Assembly (NCBI GenBank): GCA_964035545.1
Contig: OZ037765.1
Location: forward strand, 899,501-963,500
Direction of reading: 5' to 3'
Source: Bugula neritina
Lineage: Eukaryota; Bryozoa; Gymnolaemata; Cheilostomatida; Bugulidae
Length of the DNA stretch: 64,000 nt
Shown here: positions 1-11,174 of the stretch, piece after piece
Layout of the letters: each line of letters opens with the position of its first letter
How positions within the stretch are numbered: position 1 is the stretch's first letter
Program-made: the position numbers and the translations under genes
Notes under the pieces: model-generated
What the model was told of the DNA's origin: nothing
What the model saw: only the letters and a program-made list of their open reading frames with translations
The model's database searches: none

Positions 1-1968
1 AAGAGTTATCTGTTTATTGAAGGAAAAAGAGAAGAAGCTCCGCCCTCTGCTCAGGACTGCGGGTGTGACTGTGAACACATATTTTGGTGTAATGATGGCT
101 CTGTGTATGATACTTCTGACACCAATACTAGTAGCATCCTGGGTGGCCATACTTGCCTGCCAGGTCAGCCAATCACCTCGCATTGTATTCTCAAACCATG
201 TGGAAATATTTTAATTGAATGTATTTTATAGGAGTGCGTAATTAATCAGCTACTGGGCGTTTTATGGCGTATGAATACATGATACGTCTGTTTAGCACTG
301 TATGGCGTATGAATACATGATACATCTGCTAAGCTCTGTATGGCATATGAATACATGATACGCTTGCTTAGCTCTGTATGGCGTATGAATACATGATACG
401 TCTGCTTAGCACTGTATGGCGTATGAATACATGATAAATCACCGTGTGTTTAGCTGCCAGCATACAGTGTGCCAGGAGCTGCCGTCTTCCTGCTGATTCA
501 CCTCATCATACAGCTCGTCCTCACCATTCTCCTCGTCTTCTGCTGGAGTTACGCCTTCGACAGGGCGCAGTCTGCCGGTAACATAGTCAGCATCAACATG
601 TGGGTGAGTGAATCACTCTCGTAGTCCCTGAGGCATCATTTAAATGTAACGGGAGATTTGCTGTATGCTTGTCTTGAAGATTTTTGTGTTTTATGAAATT
701 TTATTTTATTTAAATCCTTATATTCATATAATTTTAGAGTTATCATCCCCAAGATGTTTAGAATTTTGCCCTATACTGCATTTTTACTTTAAAATTGAAA
801 AATCTCTGCAGATACTTCATAAATTTAAAAAGAAATGAGTCGGAAATGTTGAGTCTTTAATTTCACAGCCTAACTGTATGAATATATCTTCTGCTTTCAA
901 GACGATTCCCCAAGGCCTGTGGCTTAGTTAGTTAGTAAATTGCTCTAGAATGTTTATATGATTTCAGGCGTCAATGATAATCTTCTCTCCAATGTCTGTG
1001 CTGGTGAACATACCTCAGACAGTAAAGATCGCCAAGATAGTACATCACATTCTGTGTTTTGTCATTCCCGTCTACTCGTTTCCCGGTGGTCTGCTGATGA
1101 TAGAGCAGACGTACAGGTGAGACTCTTCTCTGTTGACACCAGGAAAAGCAGCACCTGTTCCACTTGTCACATGTACTCACTGTGATGTCATCTGTAGCGC
1201 CTGTTCCATGTGTCAATGTACTCACTGTGATGTCATCTGTAGCACCTGTTCCATGTGTCAATGTACTCACAGTGATGTCATCTGGAGCACCTGTTCCACG
1301 TGTCGATGTACTCACTGTGATGAAATTTCATCTGCTTTTAGCTGAAATAATTTGTTTATTCTGTTTTCAGATCATATATAGTATCTCAAGGAGACGCGGA
1401 TGCCATACCCCCGTCTGAAGTCTATTTCTACCCAGAGAACGGACTAATTTCTGCATTACTTGGGGTATCTGTAATATAACTATACCTACAGTATATCTAC
1501 AGTATAACTATATCTACAGTATATCTGTTCTACAGTATAACTATATATACAGTATAAATATTCTACAGTATATTTACAGTATAACTATATATACAGTATA
1601 ACTATATCTACAGTATAAATATTCTACAGTATAACTATATTTACAATACAACTATATTGTCTTACATTCACAGGGTCTCCTCTGGGTTGGTATCCTAACC
1701 GTGTTCCTAAGGTTAGGGGAGGTGAAGCAGAATGGGGGTCGCCTATCCGACCTGTGCAAATGCTTCTCCAACTCTCTCAGTCTATACGATCCTCGGGCTA
1801 AGAACTCGGACATTCCCCAGGAAGAGGATGTGGACGTGACGAAAGAGAGAACTGTGGTGAACGACATGCTGAACGGTGCTTCCGCTCTCCCTCAGGTGTG
1901 TCTCTATGACATCATATAGTCTCAGGTGTAGAAAAATGCAATCTGTATCACTCTTCTCTGTCATTAGT

Positions 1969-2008
<40 letters not shown>

Positions 2009-5000
2009 TTGTCAACACCTCATTTTGTACTTCATCTTTTCATACACAAGTATTTCGTATGGATTTAAGGTTCTGTCTTCTTTCTGAGTTTCAGAATTAT
2101 TCTAAATTGTAAAATTTCATCATAGAGTTCTACGTATAAACTGAGGCTAATATACATAACCTGGGGCTAGTATACATAACCTGGGGCTAGTATACATAAC
2201 TTGAGGCTAGTATACATAATCTGAGGCTAGTATACATAACCTGAGGCTAGTATACATAACCTGAGGCTAGTATACATAACCTGGGGCTAGTATGCATAAC
2301 CTGAGGTTAGTATACATAACCTGATGCTAGTATACATAACCTGAGGCTAGTATACAGAGCCTGGGGCTAGTATATATAACCTGAGGCTAGTATACATAAC
2401 CTGAGGCTAGTATACATAACCTGATGCTAGTATACATAACCTGAGGCTAGTATACAGAGCCTGGGGCTAGTATACATAACCTGAGGCTAGTATACATAAC
2501 CTGAGGCTAGTATACATAACTTGAGGCTAGTATACATAACCTGAGGCTAGTATACATAACTTGAGGCTAGTATACATAACCTGAGGCTAATATACAGAGC
2601 CTGGGGCTAGTATACATAACCTGAGGCTAGTATACATAACCTGAGGCTAGTATACATAACCTGAGGCTAGTATACATAACCTGAGGCTAGTATACATAAC
2701 CTGAGGCTAGTAAATCAAGAGTTAAGTCACAGAATTATCTCTCTTATGGTAAACTCAACACCTCAATGACTCACAGGATGTGGTGATGGTCGGAAAGAGT
2801 CTACGGAAGTCTTTCCCTCGCAAGGGTCGTCCCGAGAAGTTAGCCGTGCGCAACGTCACGTTTCACGTCGGAGAAGGGGAGGTGTTCGGCTTACTTGGAC
2901 CTAATGGCGCTGGCAAGTCAACGCTGTTAAACATGGTGATTGCTGAGCACGCTCCCAGCGCAGGAAAGGTGGGTTCTGATGTCTGCAAGTGGTGGTGTTT
3001 ACACATTGATACTATGTGGAATAAATTACTTAACTGGACTCGCTTTACCTCTCCTTTATTCGCTCTTTCCGATTGGCTAATACTCAGTTTTGCAAAAATT
3101 TAACTTCCTTTAAAAGGAACTGTCATGGTTTAAGTATGCAGAGTAATGATGAATGTGCTAGCATTTTATTTGTCTCCTAGTGTAGTTATTCATGCGTATC
3201 CTCAACATACACACTCAGATATCGTATCCATATCACTTCCTCACTTTAAACAGATGATGCTATTCTACTGCTACTACCTTATTTTTTGTTTAAGTTGCCT
3301 GAGTTGTTTGCAGGTGATTGTGGACAATGTGGAGGTGCACTCCGCCCTCTCCGAGGCCTTTGAGATCATAGGCTACTGTCCGCAGACAGACGCCGTCTGG
3401 CCAGCCGTCACGGCTAAGGAGCTTCTGGTCTTCTACGGCATCTCCTCGGGGTTCACCAAGTCTCAGGCTCAAGATGTGGCTGAGTAGTAAGTTACAGTAA
3501 CACACCTACACGGTGTAGATACAGTGACACATCTACACGGTGTAGTTACAGTAACACACCTACACAGTGTAGATACAGTAACACACCTACACAGCGTAGA
3601 TACAGTAACACACCTACACAGCGTAGATACAGTAACACACCTACACAGTGTAGATACAGTAACACACCTACACGGTGTAGATACAGTGACACACCTACAC
3701 AGCGTAGATACAGTAACACACCTACACAGTGTAGATACAGTAACACACCTACACAGCGTAGATACAGTAACACACCTAGACGGTGTAGATACAGTAGTCA
3801 GTTAAAACATTTCTGTGTGCTTGTAGTTACATCAAAATGCTGCAGATTGAAGAACATAAGAACAAGTTTGCTAAAAACCTTTCTGGAGGAACTTTACGTA
3901 AGGTGAGTGCAGCCGATCAGCTTCAGCGTATTACTTTTAACCAATCAGCTCTGTGGTATTGCTACACTTCAGATAAAATCAAACAAGCTGCTTACATACA
4001 ACTGCTGCTAGGTTTACGTCAATCAGAGTTTTCAGCTGAAACCTGCGGCATTAAAGTAGTGGGCGGTGCACAATTAGTCTTTTTATCATTAAATAACTTG
4101 AGATCAGTGATCTTAACTAACTGATATTTAATAGAAAATGTAGACTTTCTATTTTCTTTCTTAAAAGATACATTTGACCCGACATCATGTGCCTGTGGGA
4201 ATATTATTCAAAAGAGATAAGCATAAATTTTAAAGTGCTAAGGCTAAGAAGCCTCTAATGAGAGTTGATATGAGAATATATTTAATATAACTATTAACTA
4301 CATATACAAATTTCTTAGTTTCGTACAACCCCTCACTGCTTTTGTAGCTGAGACTTCTCTCTGTTGCAGGTCAGTTTTGCTTTGGCCCTGATGGGCTGGC
4401 CCAGGCTGGTCCTACTAGATGAGCCCTCCACGGGCCTGGACCCCTCCTCTAAGAGGTTCTTGTGGGACACCATCAGGGCTTCGTTCAACGGCCACCAGCG
4501 TTCAGCCATCCTCACCACCCACTACATGGAGGAAGCTGACGCCCTGTGTAACAGGATCGGCATCATGGTCAACGGGGCTTTAGAGTACGTGGAACTCAGT
4601 CTATGTATCCCCCTTAGAGCTCAGTCTATGTATCCTCCTTAGAGCTCAGTCTATGTATCCTCCTTAGAGCTCAGTCTATGTATCCTCCTTAGAGCTCAGT
4701 CTATGTATCCTCCTTAGAGCTCAGTCTATGTATCCTCCTTAGAGCTCAGTCTATGTATCCTCCTTAGAGCTCAGTCTATGTATCCTCCTTAGAGCTCAGT
4801 CTATGTATCCTCCTTAGAGCTCAGTCTATGTATCCTCCTTAGAGCTCAGTCTATGTATCCTCCTTAGAGCTCAGTCTATGTATCCTCCTTAGAGCTCAGT
4901 CTATGTATCCTCCTTAGAGCTCAGTCTATGTATCCTCCTTAGAGCTCAGTCTATGTATCCTCCTTAGAGCTCAGTCTATGTATCCTCCTTAGAGCTCAGT

Positions 5001-6589
5001 CTATGTATCCTCCTTAGAGCTCAGTCTATGTATCCTCCTTAGAGCTCAGTCTATGTATCCTCCTTAGAGCTCAGTCTATGTATCCTCCTTAGAGCTCAGT
5101 CTATGTATCCTCCTTAGAGCTCAGTCTATGTATCCTCCTTAGAGCTCAGTCTATGTATCCTCCTTAGAGCTCAGTCTATGTATCCTCCTTAGAGCTCAGT
5201 CTATGTGTCCTCCTTAGAGCTCAGTCTATGTATCCTCCTTGTCATTTGGCGTCCTGTGATATCATCAGAGTGGGTTGAGGAAGTCCAAGATGGCTGAAAT
5301 GACACCACAAAACTTCTGGTGTAACTGTGTGGTTGAGTTTGAAATGTATTCACGTGTAGATGCAGCAAGCAGGTGAACTAACTGTGTCAGTATGTGTCAG
5401 TGTGGTGTCAGTGTGATGTAATTATGTGTCAGTGTGATGTCAGTATAGTGTCAGTGTAGTGTTGGTATGTGTCCAGCTTCATAACTATGGAGCCGTAATT
5501 AATAAGTGTTAATCAGTCATGAAAATGTGGCTTCACAATATATATACCTACATGCACGTTTGTGAGGTGAGCTGCTTTGGTTGTTTATGAAGTAAACAGG
5601 TGCTGCCGTATGCAGCTACGCTGACTCAAGTTTCATATTCACAGATGCCTGGGAACTGCTCAGCATCTGAAGAACAAGTACGGGGACGGTTACCAACTGG
5701 AGATCAAACTGACGGACTCGGGAGACCCCCAGCAGGCTATGAGTCGTCTGAAGGAGTTTATAGAGAGAGAGTACCGCGACTGTTCGGTTATAGAAGAGTT
5801 CTCTGACAGGATACAGTATGCCATGCCTATAGACAGCGTCAGCTCTCCTTCTCAAGTGTTCGGACCTCTGGAGCAGCGTGAGTCACTACTAGTATCAGTA
5901 CTCTACTATACTCTACTAGTACCCTACTCTGCTAGTACTCTACTCTACTAGTACTCTACTCTACTAGTACTCTACTCTACTAGTACTCTACTCTACTAGT
6001 ACTCTACTCTACTATACTCTGCTAGTACTCTACTCTACCATACTCTGCTAGTACTAGTACTCTACTAGTATCAGTACTCTACTCTACTCTACTCTACTCT
6101 ACTCTAGTATTAACTCTCTTTTTGTAGATAAACAATCTCTGCAGATAGAAGAATACAGTTTTTCTCAGTCTACACTTGAGCAGGTGAGTGTACATCATCA
6201 ACAGTTACATCATCAACAGTTACATCATCAACAGTTATCTTATCAACAGTTATACTATCAACAGTTATATTATCAACAGTTACATTATCAACAGTTACAT
6301 CACCTACAGTTACATTATCAACAGTTATACTATCAACAGTTATACTATCAACAGTTATACTATCAACAGTTACATCATCAACAGTTATACTATCAACAGT
6401 TATATCAACAGTTACATCACACTCCATGTATATATTCCTTGTCAGGTGTTCATACAGTTTGCTAAGCAGCAGATAGAAGCAGACGAAGATGAGGACAATG
6501 TCCAGAAGGCGAGGAGTCACATGAGGGTACTACTTAGACAGAAATCCTCATCTGGGGTAGCCAACACTGCCTACAATACGGAGCTTTAG
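1..6589 (+). CDS. ABCA-family ABC transporter, C-terminal half (5' end off window)
   Basis: ATP-driven membrane transporter, typically of lipids or sterols in this family. Exons (phase-consistent): 2-163, 454-603, 968-1116, 1371-1464, 1674-1895, 2777-2968, 3314-3486, 3827-3902, 4370-4584, 5645-5877, 6128-6183, 6446-6589 (stop TAG), about 621 residues visible. The first four exons encode hydrophobic spans of the second membrane domain. The ATP-binding domain follows: Walker A GPNGAGKST (exon 6), Q-loop region GYCPQTDAVWP (exon 7), signature LSGGTLRK (exon 8), Walker B LVLLDEPSTGLDP and H-loop TTHYMEEADAL (exon 9). CLGTAQHLKNKYGDGY and STLEQVFIQFAK follow, both typical of the ABCA C-terminus. 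As the protein ends here, this is the second nucleotide-binding domain of a full transporter, or that of a half transporter. All catalytic motifs are intact. The ABCA subgroup is not resolved. Almost every intron carries a tandem repeat. Confidence 0.93.
263..453 (+). repeat. 38-bp tandem repeat ending at splice acceptor
   Basis: Five units of 38 bp (TATGGCGTATGAATACATGA followed by a TACGTCTGCTTAGCACTG-like half) start at 263, 301, 339, 377 and 415. Each unit carries a pyrimidine-rich TAG. The last unit ends exactly at the AG (452-453) used as the acceptor of the next ABCA exon. Confidence 0.9.
1160..1325 (+). repeat. 45-bp minisatellite, ABCA intron
   Basis: About 3.5 copies of a 45-bp unit built on GTACTCACTGTGATGTCATC and CACCTGTTCCATGTGTCAAT, lying just inside the intron that follows the exon ending at 1116. 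Frames across it are open only because 45 is a multiple of 3. Confidence 0.85.
1485..1660 (+). repeat. TACAGTATA-type AT-rich tandem repeat, ABCA intron
   Basis: Irregular repeats of CTACAGTATAACTATAT fill the 209-bp intron between the exons ending at 1464 and starting at 1674. Confidence 0.8.
1972..2004 (+). repeat. (TA)n microsatellite
   Basis: About 16 uninterrupted TA dinucleotides in the ABCA intron 1896-2776. Confidence 0.95.
2141..2712 (+). repeat. 20-bp minisatellite, about 28 copies
   Basis: Head-to-tail copies of CTGAGGCTAGTATACATAAC with variants (GGGGC for GAGGC, CAGAGC for CATAAC). Variants recur in blocks, which suggests higher-order duplication. The array lies in the ABCA intron just before the Walker A exon. 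Confidence 0.95.
3487..3798 (+). repeat. 27-bp minisatellite starting at the splice donor
   Basis: About 11 copies of GTAGATACAGTAACACACCT + ACACGGT. The first copy (GTAAGTTACAGTAACACACC...) starts at the GT of the donor after the exon ending at 3486, so the splice site is itself unit 1. Confidence 0.93.
4580..5245 (+). repeat. 25-bp minisatellite spanning exon end, about 26 copies
   Basis: Nearly identical head-to-tail copies of TTAGAGCTCAGTCTATGTAT + CCTCC. The first, slightly longer copy begins with TTAGA, the last five coding bases of the Walker B exon (ends 4584), followed by the donor GTACGT. The very high identity between copies points to recent expansion. Confidence 0.95.
5884..6105 (+). 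repeat. TACTCTACTCTACTAG-type repeat at donor
   Basis: Low-complexity ACTCTACTCTACTAGT repeats begin about 8 bases after the donor following the exon ending at 5877 and run almost to the next acceptor (6127). Confidence 0.85.
6193..6418 (+). repeat. 15-bp tandem repeat, about 15 copies
   Basis: Copies of CATCATCAACAGTTA (variants CTATCAACAGTTATA) start about 10 bases after the donor following the exon ending at 6183. The unit is a multiple of 3, which explains the long spurious open frames on both strands. Confidence 0.93.
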
Positions 6590-8136
6590 TCACCTGCCCC
6601 TTGTCCTTCGCCCCTTGTCCTTCGCCCCTTGTCCTTCGCCCCTTGTCCTTCGCCCCTCGTGATATTTCTATACAGTTGTGCTCAAACTAAAATTTCTCTT
6701 TATATTTTCCAATTCATATATTTTATTTCAGATTAATTATTTCAGTTAGTTTTCACTTAGTTCTAGCTAGAGTTTAGTTCTTAAATCAATTGTTTGAATA
6801 TTGTTATTCCTTCATATGCTGATGGCGTTGCTACAGAGTACTTCTAGTCGCTAGGTTTATTACCTGGTAGACACAGCAGTATAACACTTCAATGTTATTA
6901 GTCAGAATATATCTCAGAGTTTTCTCATAATCGGGTTGACAACTCCATAGGAAATGTACTGAGGGAACATTATATGTACATTAGTTCAGCTTAGCACTGA
7001 CTTTACTAAAGACTGTTTCAAAAATCATACACTTACAGAGGAAATTCGCTCTATCAATAGTTCTCGTAGAAATGAATTATCTTTTTCGTTGCTATGGCAA
7101 CGGGCTGACTTTTTGGCAAGCATTGTTTCCAAGTCTTCAGTTGAACTACTTGATTAAAATTTCTATTTAATTTTTCATAGTATCGTAGTTATATAAAATG
7201 GTAATACAATGATGGTACATGAAAATTAAACATTTTATGTAGTATTGCAAGCACCAATATTACTTTTTGTTAAATGTTGTGTTGTTTTACTTATATGTGA
7301 TAATTTGTTTATGTATTAAACTTTGTAATGAAGCCAAAATTTACTTGCTCTTTTAAAATATAATATTTTATATTTTGATTCCTTTTATGCAATTACACAT
7401 TTCCTTCTGCTATTCTATGTCTATATTTCTTTTCATGTTCTACCTATTTGTGATATGTCATGAACAATAATAAAATATTGTAAAGCATTGCATTCGCTTT
7501 AAAAACTTGTCATTATTTCAAATTGATGTGAAAAAATTAACATAATATTTCCTGAAACATGATCATAAATCTTTTAAGTATGCAAAGCTAGCATGTCTAT
7601 TCATGTAGCTTTTATTATTAACTATTAAACATTATGTGTTGCATTTTATAACTGCAAATAACTTTTCTGATAGTCACGCTTTATTCTTGTATTAAGTATG
7701 TTACATTCCACTCTAACTATTTATTAATTATTCGAACTACTTTTATATTCCTCGTACCCTTCAACATGTACAGCCTCTGTGGTTTAGAGCACAAGCCATA
7801 ATACACATGTCAATAAAGAGTATCTTTAACAACTAACCCATTACGTACTGCCCAACACTCACAGACATGAACAGTTCTACTACCTAACAAACCTTTTTGA
7901 AGTTTTACTAGAAACTACTAACAACAATCAATACGTTCAGTGAAGAATAATTTATTCAATGTCATATTGACAAAGCTTAGCTAAGCAAGAGCATTATTTG
8001 AAATTTCAATAGATCCGCTAGACAAAGCTAGTTCAATGATCTATTCACTATTCACTTCACACAAAGGTATTTGTACAGAGCTCAACCTTTTCGGGTATGG
8101 ATAAAGCTGGTAGCTGTATAATCTAGTCGTTGAGCC
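6590..8136. other. ABCA 3' UTR and intergenic spacer
   Basis: Non-coding and AT-rich. It opens with a 14-bp repeat (CCCCTTGTCCTTCG, four copies, 6597-6658) just after the ABCA stop. AATAAA poly(A) candidates occur near 7469 and 7811. I see no further gene or RNA before the sulfotransferase start. Confidence 0.7.
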
Positions 8137-10845
8137 ATGACAGCGCAAAGGAAAGGTATCGTTATAGCTGTTTCAGGTTTTATTTTTTTGACAATTACAA
8201 TTTCCAAGCTGCAATACTTGACGGTTGGAGATGGAATTTCTAGTAGAAAGAAAGCAAATTCGCTTAGTTTCAACACGGCCAGGTCCCCTTCTAGACTCCT
8301 AACTGCGAATAGTACTTTACCTGTACGTCTGGCGAACCTAAAGACTTCCACATACAATATAACCAACAAGAAGCATTGGGTGCCTGATTGGGCATTGAAT
8401 GACAATATTGCTGAAGTTCTTGAGAGTAGAAAGAAAGGAATTATAAAAAGGTAGGCGTCTGCATTCAAAGTCATGCATTGAATAACATTTACTAACACTT
8501 TCTTATCCTTGTGGAATGGGCTGCCGAAGTCAATTCGTGCTATTGCTAGAGATGGTGATTTCAAGTGTGCTGTATAGTCTTACTTGCTTGACTCAATGTA
8601 ACTTGTTTGATTTTGTATTTTCAGACAGCTAACTGTTAGTTCTCCTCAGCAACGGCCTGGTGCCTAGCTGCAGTGCTATTGCGTCATAGGCCTAAACACA
8701 TTTTTTTGGCTATTTTTTGTTCTCATTCTTGTAAATTTTTCATAAGTGTTAAATAAATAAAACAAAACAAAAACAAACGTAAAGTTTTTGCCCCACTGGA
8801 ATTCAAACCTAAGGCCTATCCGGCTTGCAAGCAGGTGCATTAAACATTAAACCAAAGGGACCACAGGATATCATAGGGCAGCTTTTTAGCCTCAAGGAAG
8901 CAGCTTTGTTATTGATGGTGAATGTTTTGATGTTTCTCCTTTAACAGACCCATAAAATAACAATTATCATTTTAAGTTTGTACTGTGTGGTTCTAGATGC
9001 AAAGAGTTATCTCCCTATCAGAACCCATGGTATAGGAGACCCCGTTCCCGCAACGTTCAAAGCAGACCGCTGTCTCTTTGTACAACCGCTAAGGGTGGCA
9101 GCACTTTCTGGAAAACTGTTCTAAGGCTTCACAGGGACAGCAGTACATCTTTGTCAAAGTTCAAACTATCACGAGCTAAAACGGTGAGATGGAAAGCAAT
9201 GCTAAAATAAAGAATAAAGTGTGTGTAAATGATTATATTTTTGAATTTATATCATTCTTTTTTACAAAAATATATTTTGGAGAATCAAAAGTTTCTGTAA
9301 GATAAATTATAATATTCTAGTGCTGAGACAGTACTATATTCTAGTGCTGAAACAGTACTATATTCTAGTGCTAAGACAGTACTATATTCTAGTGCTGAGA
9401 CAGTACTATATTCTAGTGCTAAGACAGTTCTGTATTCTAGTGCTGAGACAGTACTGTATTCTAGTGCTGAGACAGTTCTGTATTCTAGTGCTGAGACGGT
9501 ACTGTATTCTAGTGCTGAGACAGTTTTGTATTCTAGTGCTGAAACAGTACTATATTCTAGTGCTGAGACAGTACTATATTCTAGTGCTGAGACAGTACTA
9601 TATTCTAGTGCTGAGACAGTACTGTATTCTAGTGCTGAGACAGTACTGTGTTCTAGTGCTGAGACAGTATTGTATTCTAGTGCTGAAACAGTACTATATT
9701 TTATATACATTTGATACTGTAGCGGTTTGTGGTGACCAGAAACCCTTGGCATAGATTGGTCAGTGCCTGGAATGATAAAATAATGAATACATATGGTAAT
9801 GAATGGACACGGCTAATGTGCCAAAATATGGTGTGGAAAAAGTTCATTACCTTCAGGTATGACATTAGTAAGGCAAATTATATCAAATACTCTTCTGCTA
9901 TAAATGTTACTTGATAAAAACATTTTTCTACAGTGCTAAGATTTTAGTGATAAACGGCTATCTAGAAACAATTTAACAAAAGATAAAATATTTTTCTGAG
10001 TTTTTGTTGCAACTCATCAGGGACCGGAAAACACAAATAATCTTTCCCGGCATGATGATGTGATAATGAGAGTGTACGTTACTGTTTCAGTGAGTTTATA
10101 GAGCACTGCGTTATTGCCTCCTGGAGGCGAGGCAGAAGGTATAATGTTCATTGGCTTCCTGTGATAGACAGGTGTCATATCTGTAGCCCAAAGTCTCACG
10201 TGGATGTATTTCGTAAGTATATTTGACCTAGATATCTAGATAGACATAGTTTGTGTGCATGCCTTTACTGCTTACCCCCTGTTCACACATTGCCGTAATG
10301 TAAAATATCAGCCATCTTTAATGTGTCCGGGCTGAAGTTTACAAAGTCCGCTGTTAGGTAATATATAACACACCTCATTGGGCAATTTTATCCAATGAGC
10401 TGAAGCAAGAGTTTTTCTGTCCAATAGGAACCCACCGCAACTAGTTTGAATCAAGCAGTGCTTGATCCTAACGTACCGTAGCACCGTACAGGAAGCTCAG
10501 ACATTATTGACGATTTTGAGTTGAAAGCTTGGTGTATTGCAGTGTCGCATAGCACAGTATAAACTATCATTTTTGTTGCGTACAGTTGCGGCTGAGAATA
10601 TGAAAAAGGAAGGAGTGTATTTGCTACACAAATACGGAGGTGTGTCTGATCCTGATTGGTTGATGAACAAAGCTAGAAACAACTCAATAAGACCCGCTGA
10701 AAAGAAACGTGACACAAAAACTTACCAACAGCACTATTTAAACGTTAGCAGAGAGCACATTAACATTCTCAAAGAGTTGTATAAATATGAAATATTTTTA
10801 TTTGATTATCCCGAAACACCTTTTGTAGATTTTGAAAACTCTTAA
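8137..10845 (+). CDS. Carbohydrate sulfotransferase (Sulfotransfer_2 type), Golgi type II membrane protein
   Basis: Likely transfers sulfate from PAPS to sugar residues of a glycan in the Golgi lumen. Exons: 8137-8450, 8997-9183, 9723-9856, 10091-10212, 10586-10845; 338 aa, in phase at all junctions. A short cytoplasmic tail (MTAQRKG) precedes a signal-anchor (about residues 8-28) and a lumenal stem. Family landmarks are the 5'-PAPS loop CTTAKGGSTFWKTVLR, the 3'-phosphate motif RFVVTRNPWHRLVSAWNDK, a VHWLPVIDRCHIC segment, and a C-terminal region ending NILKELYKYEIFLFDY. The 5'-PAPS loop reads KGGST where many relatives have KVxST, so substrate class cannot be assigned. The last acceptor (TACAG, 10581-10585) was chosen because upstream alternatives hit stops. 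The gene converges on the SLC22 gene. Confidence 0.88.
8478..8577 (+). mobile_element. Decayed non-LTR retrotransposon tail (RT C-terminus relic)
   Basis: In one frame the DNA reads FLSLWNGLPKSIRAIARDGD then FKCAV and a stop. This is the pattern (WNxLP..IR......FK) at the end of many LINE-type reverse transcriptase ORFs. An AT-rich tail with AAATAAATAAAACAAAAC follows near 8748-8770. It lies in sulfotransferase intron 1. It is only a short, dead fragment and the clade cannot be told. Confidence 0.45.
8788..8876 (-). mobile_element. tRNA-derived SINE-like fragment
   Basis: The minus strand reads like a tRNA: an A-box-like TGGTTTAATGTTTAATGC, an anticodon-arm-like CCTGCTTGCAAGC, a variable region, and a B-box-like GGTTTGAATTCC followed by an A-rich tail. 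Mismatched stems and the intronic position argue against a working tRNA gene. A SINE head or tRNA pseudogene fits better. Confidence 0.5.
9313..9704 (+). repeat. 24-bp minisatellite, about 16 copies
   Basis: Copies of TATTCTAGTGCTGAGACAGT + ACTA fill sulfotransferase intron 2 and end 18 bases before the next acceptor. The unit is a multiple of 3, so it opens false reading frames on both strands. Confidence 0.95.
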
Positions 10846-11174
10846 CTCAATGAAATGAGTCATTATGTAGAATAATGTCTAATGTGAAATGTGTGCTAAA
10901 CTATTTTTCATCATTTTAGATTTTTTTTTTGTAGATTTGAATGTAAATGTTGAGATATACTGCAATAATATATTTATATATCCTTTTTAGCTTAAAGTGT
11001 GAAATTTGTTACAATAAAAGCTGGAAAAAAATTCAGAAAAACTTGCATAGGTAATTTACTAGTCAGTTACTATTCAATAAAACATCATAGAATTTTGCAA
11101 AGGGTATATCAAAAATCTATAAAATAATATGCTTAGAAATGCTGATCTAAAGTTTAATATTATATAAAATGAAT
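10846..11174. other. Short convergent intergenic gap
   Basis: AT-rich spacer between the sulfotransferase stop (+) and the SLC22 stop (-). Plus-strand AATAAA signals occur near 11013 and 11077. The clearest minus-strand candidate is ATTAAA near 11152, so the two 3' ends are close and may overlap. Confidence 0.6.

Noticed and set aside
3524-3805. THLHSVDTV repeat protein
   Set aside because: Translation of the 27-bp intronic array; it has no start context or splice partner.
2141-5245. CRISPR-like regular repeats
   Set aside because: Units are contiguous with no unique spacers. This is a eukaryotic intron with minisatellites.
6170-6589. Asn/Tyr/Ser repeat frames (INSYI, VDSIT)
   Set aside because: The 15-bp intronic repeat. 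Only the last part of one frame (from 6446) is a real ABCA exon.
8082-8564. 160-codon minus-strand frame opposite sulfotransferase exon 1
   Set aside because: Antisense shadow. The plus strand has the signal-anchor and phase-matched downstream exons.
8788-8876. Functional tRNA gene on the minus strand
   Set aside because: A and B boxes are recognisable but the stems do not pair well and it sits inside an intron, so it is listed as a SINE-like fragment instead.
9285-9754. Long frames on both strands with YSTVSALE / RQYYILVL repeats
   Set aside because: Produced by the 24-bp minisatellite inside sulfotransferase intron 2.
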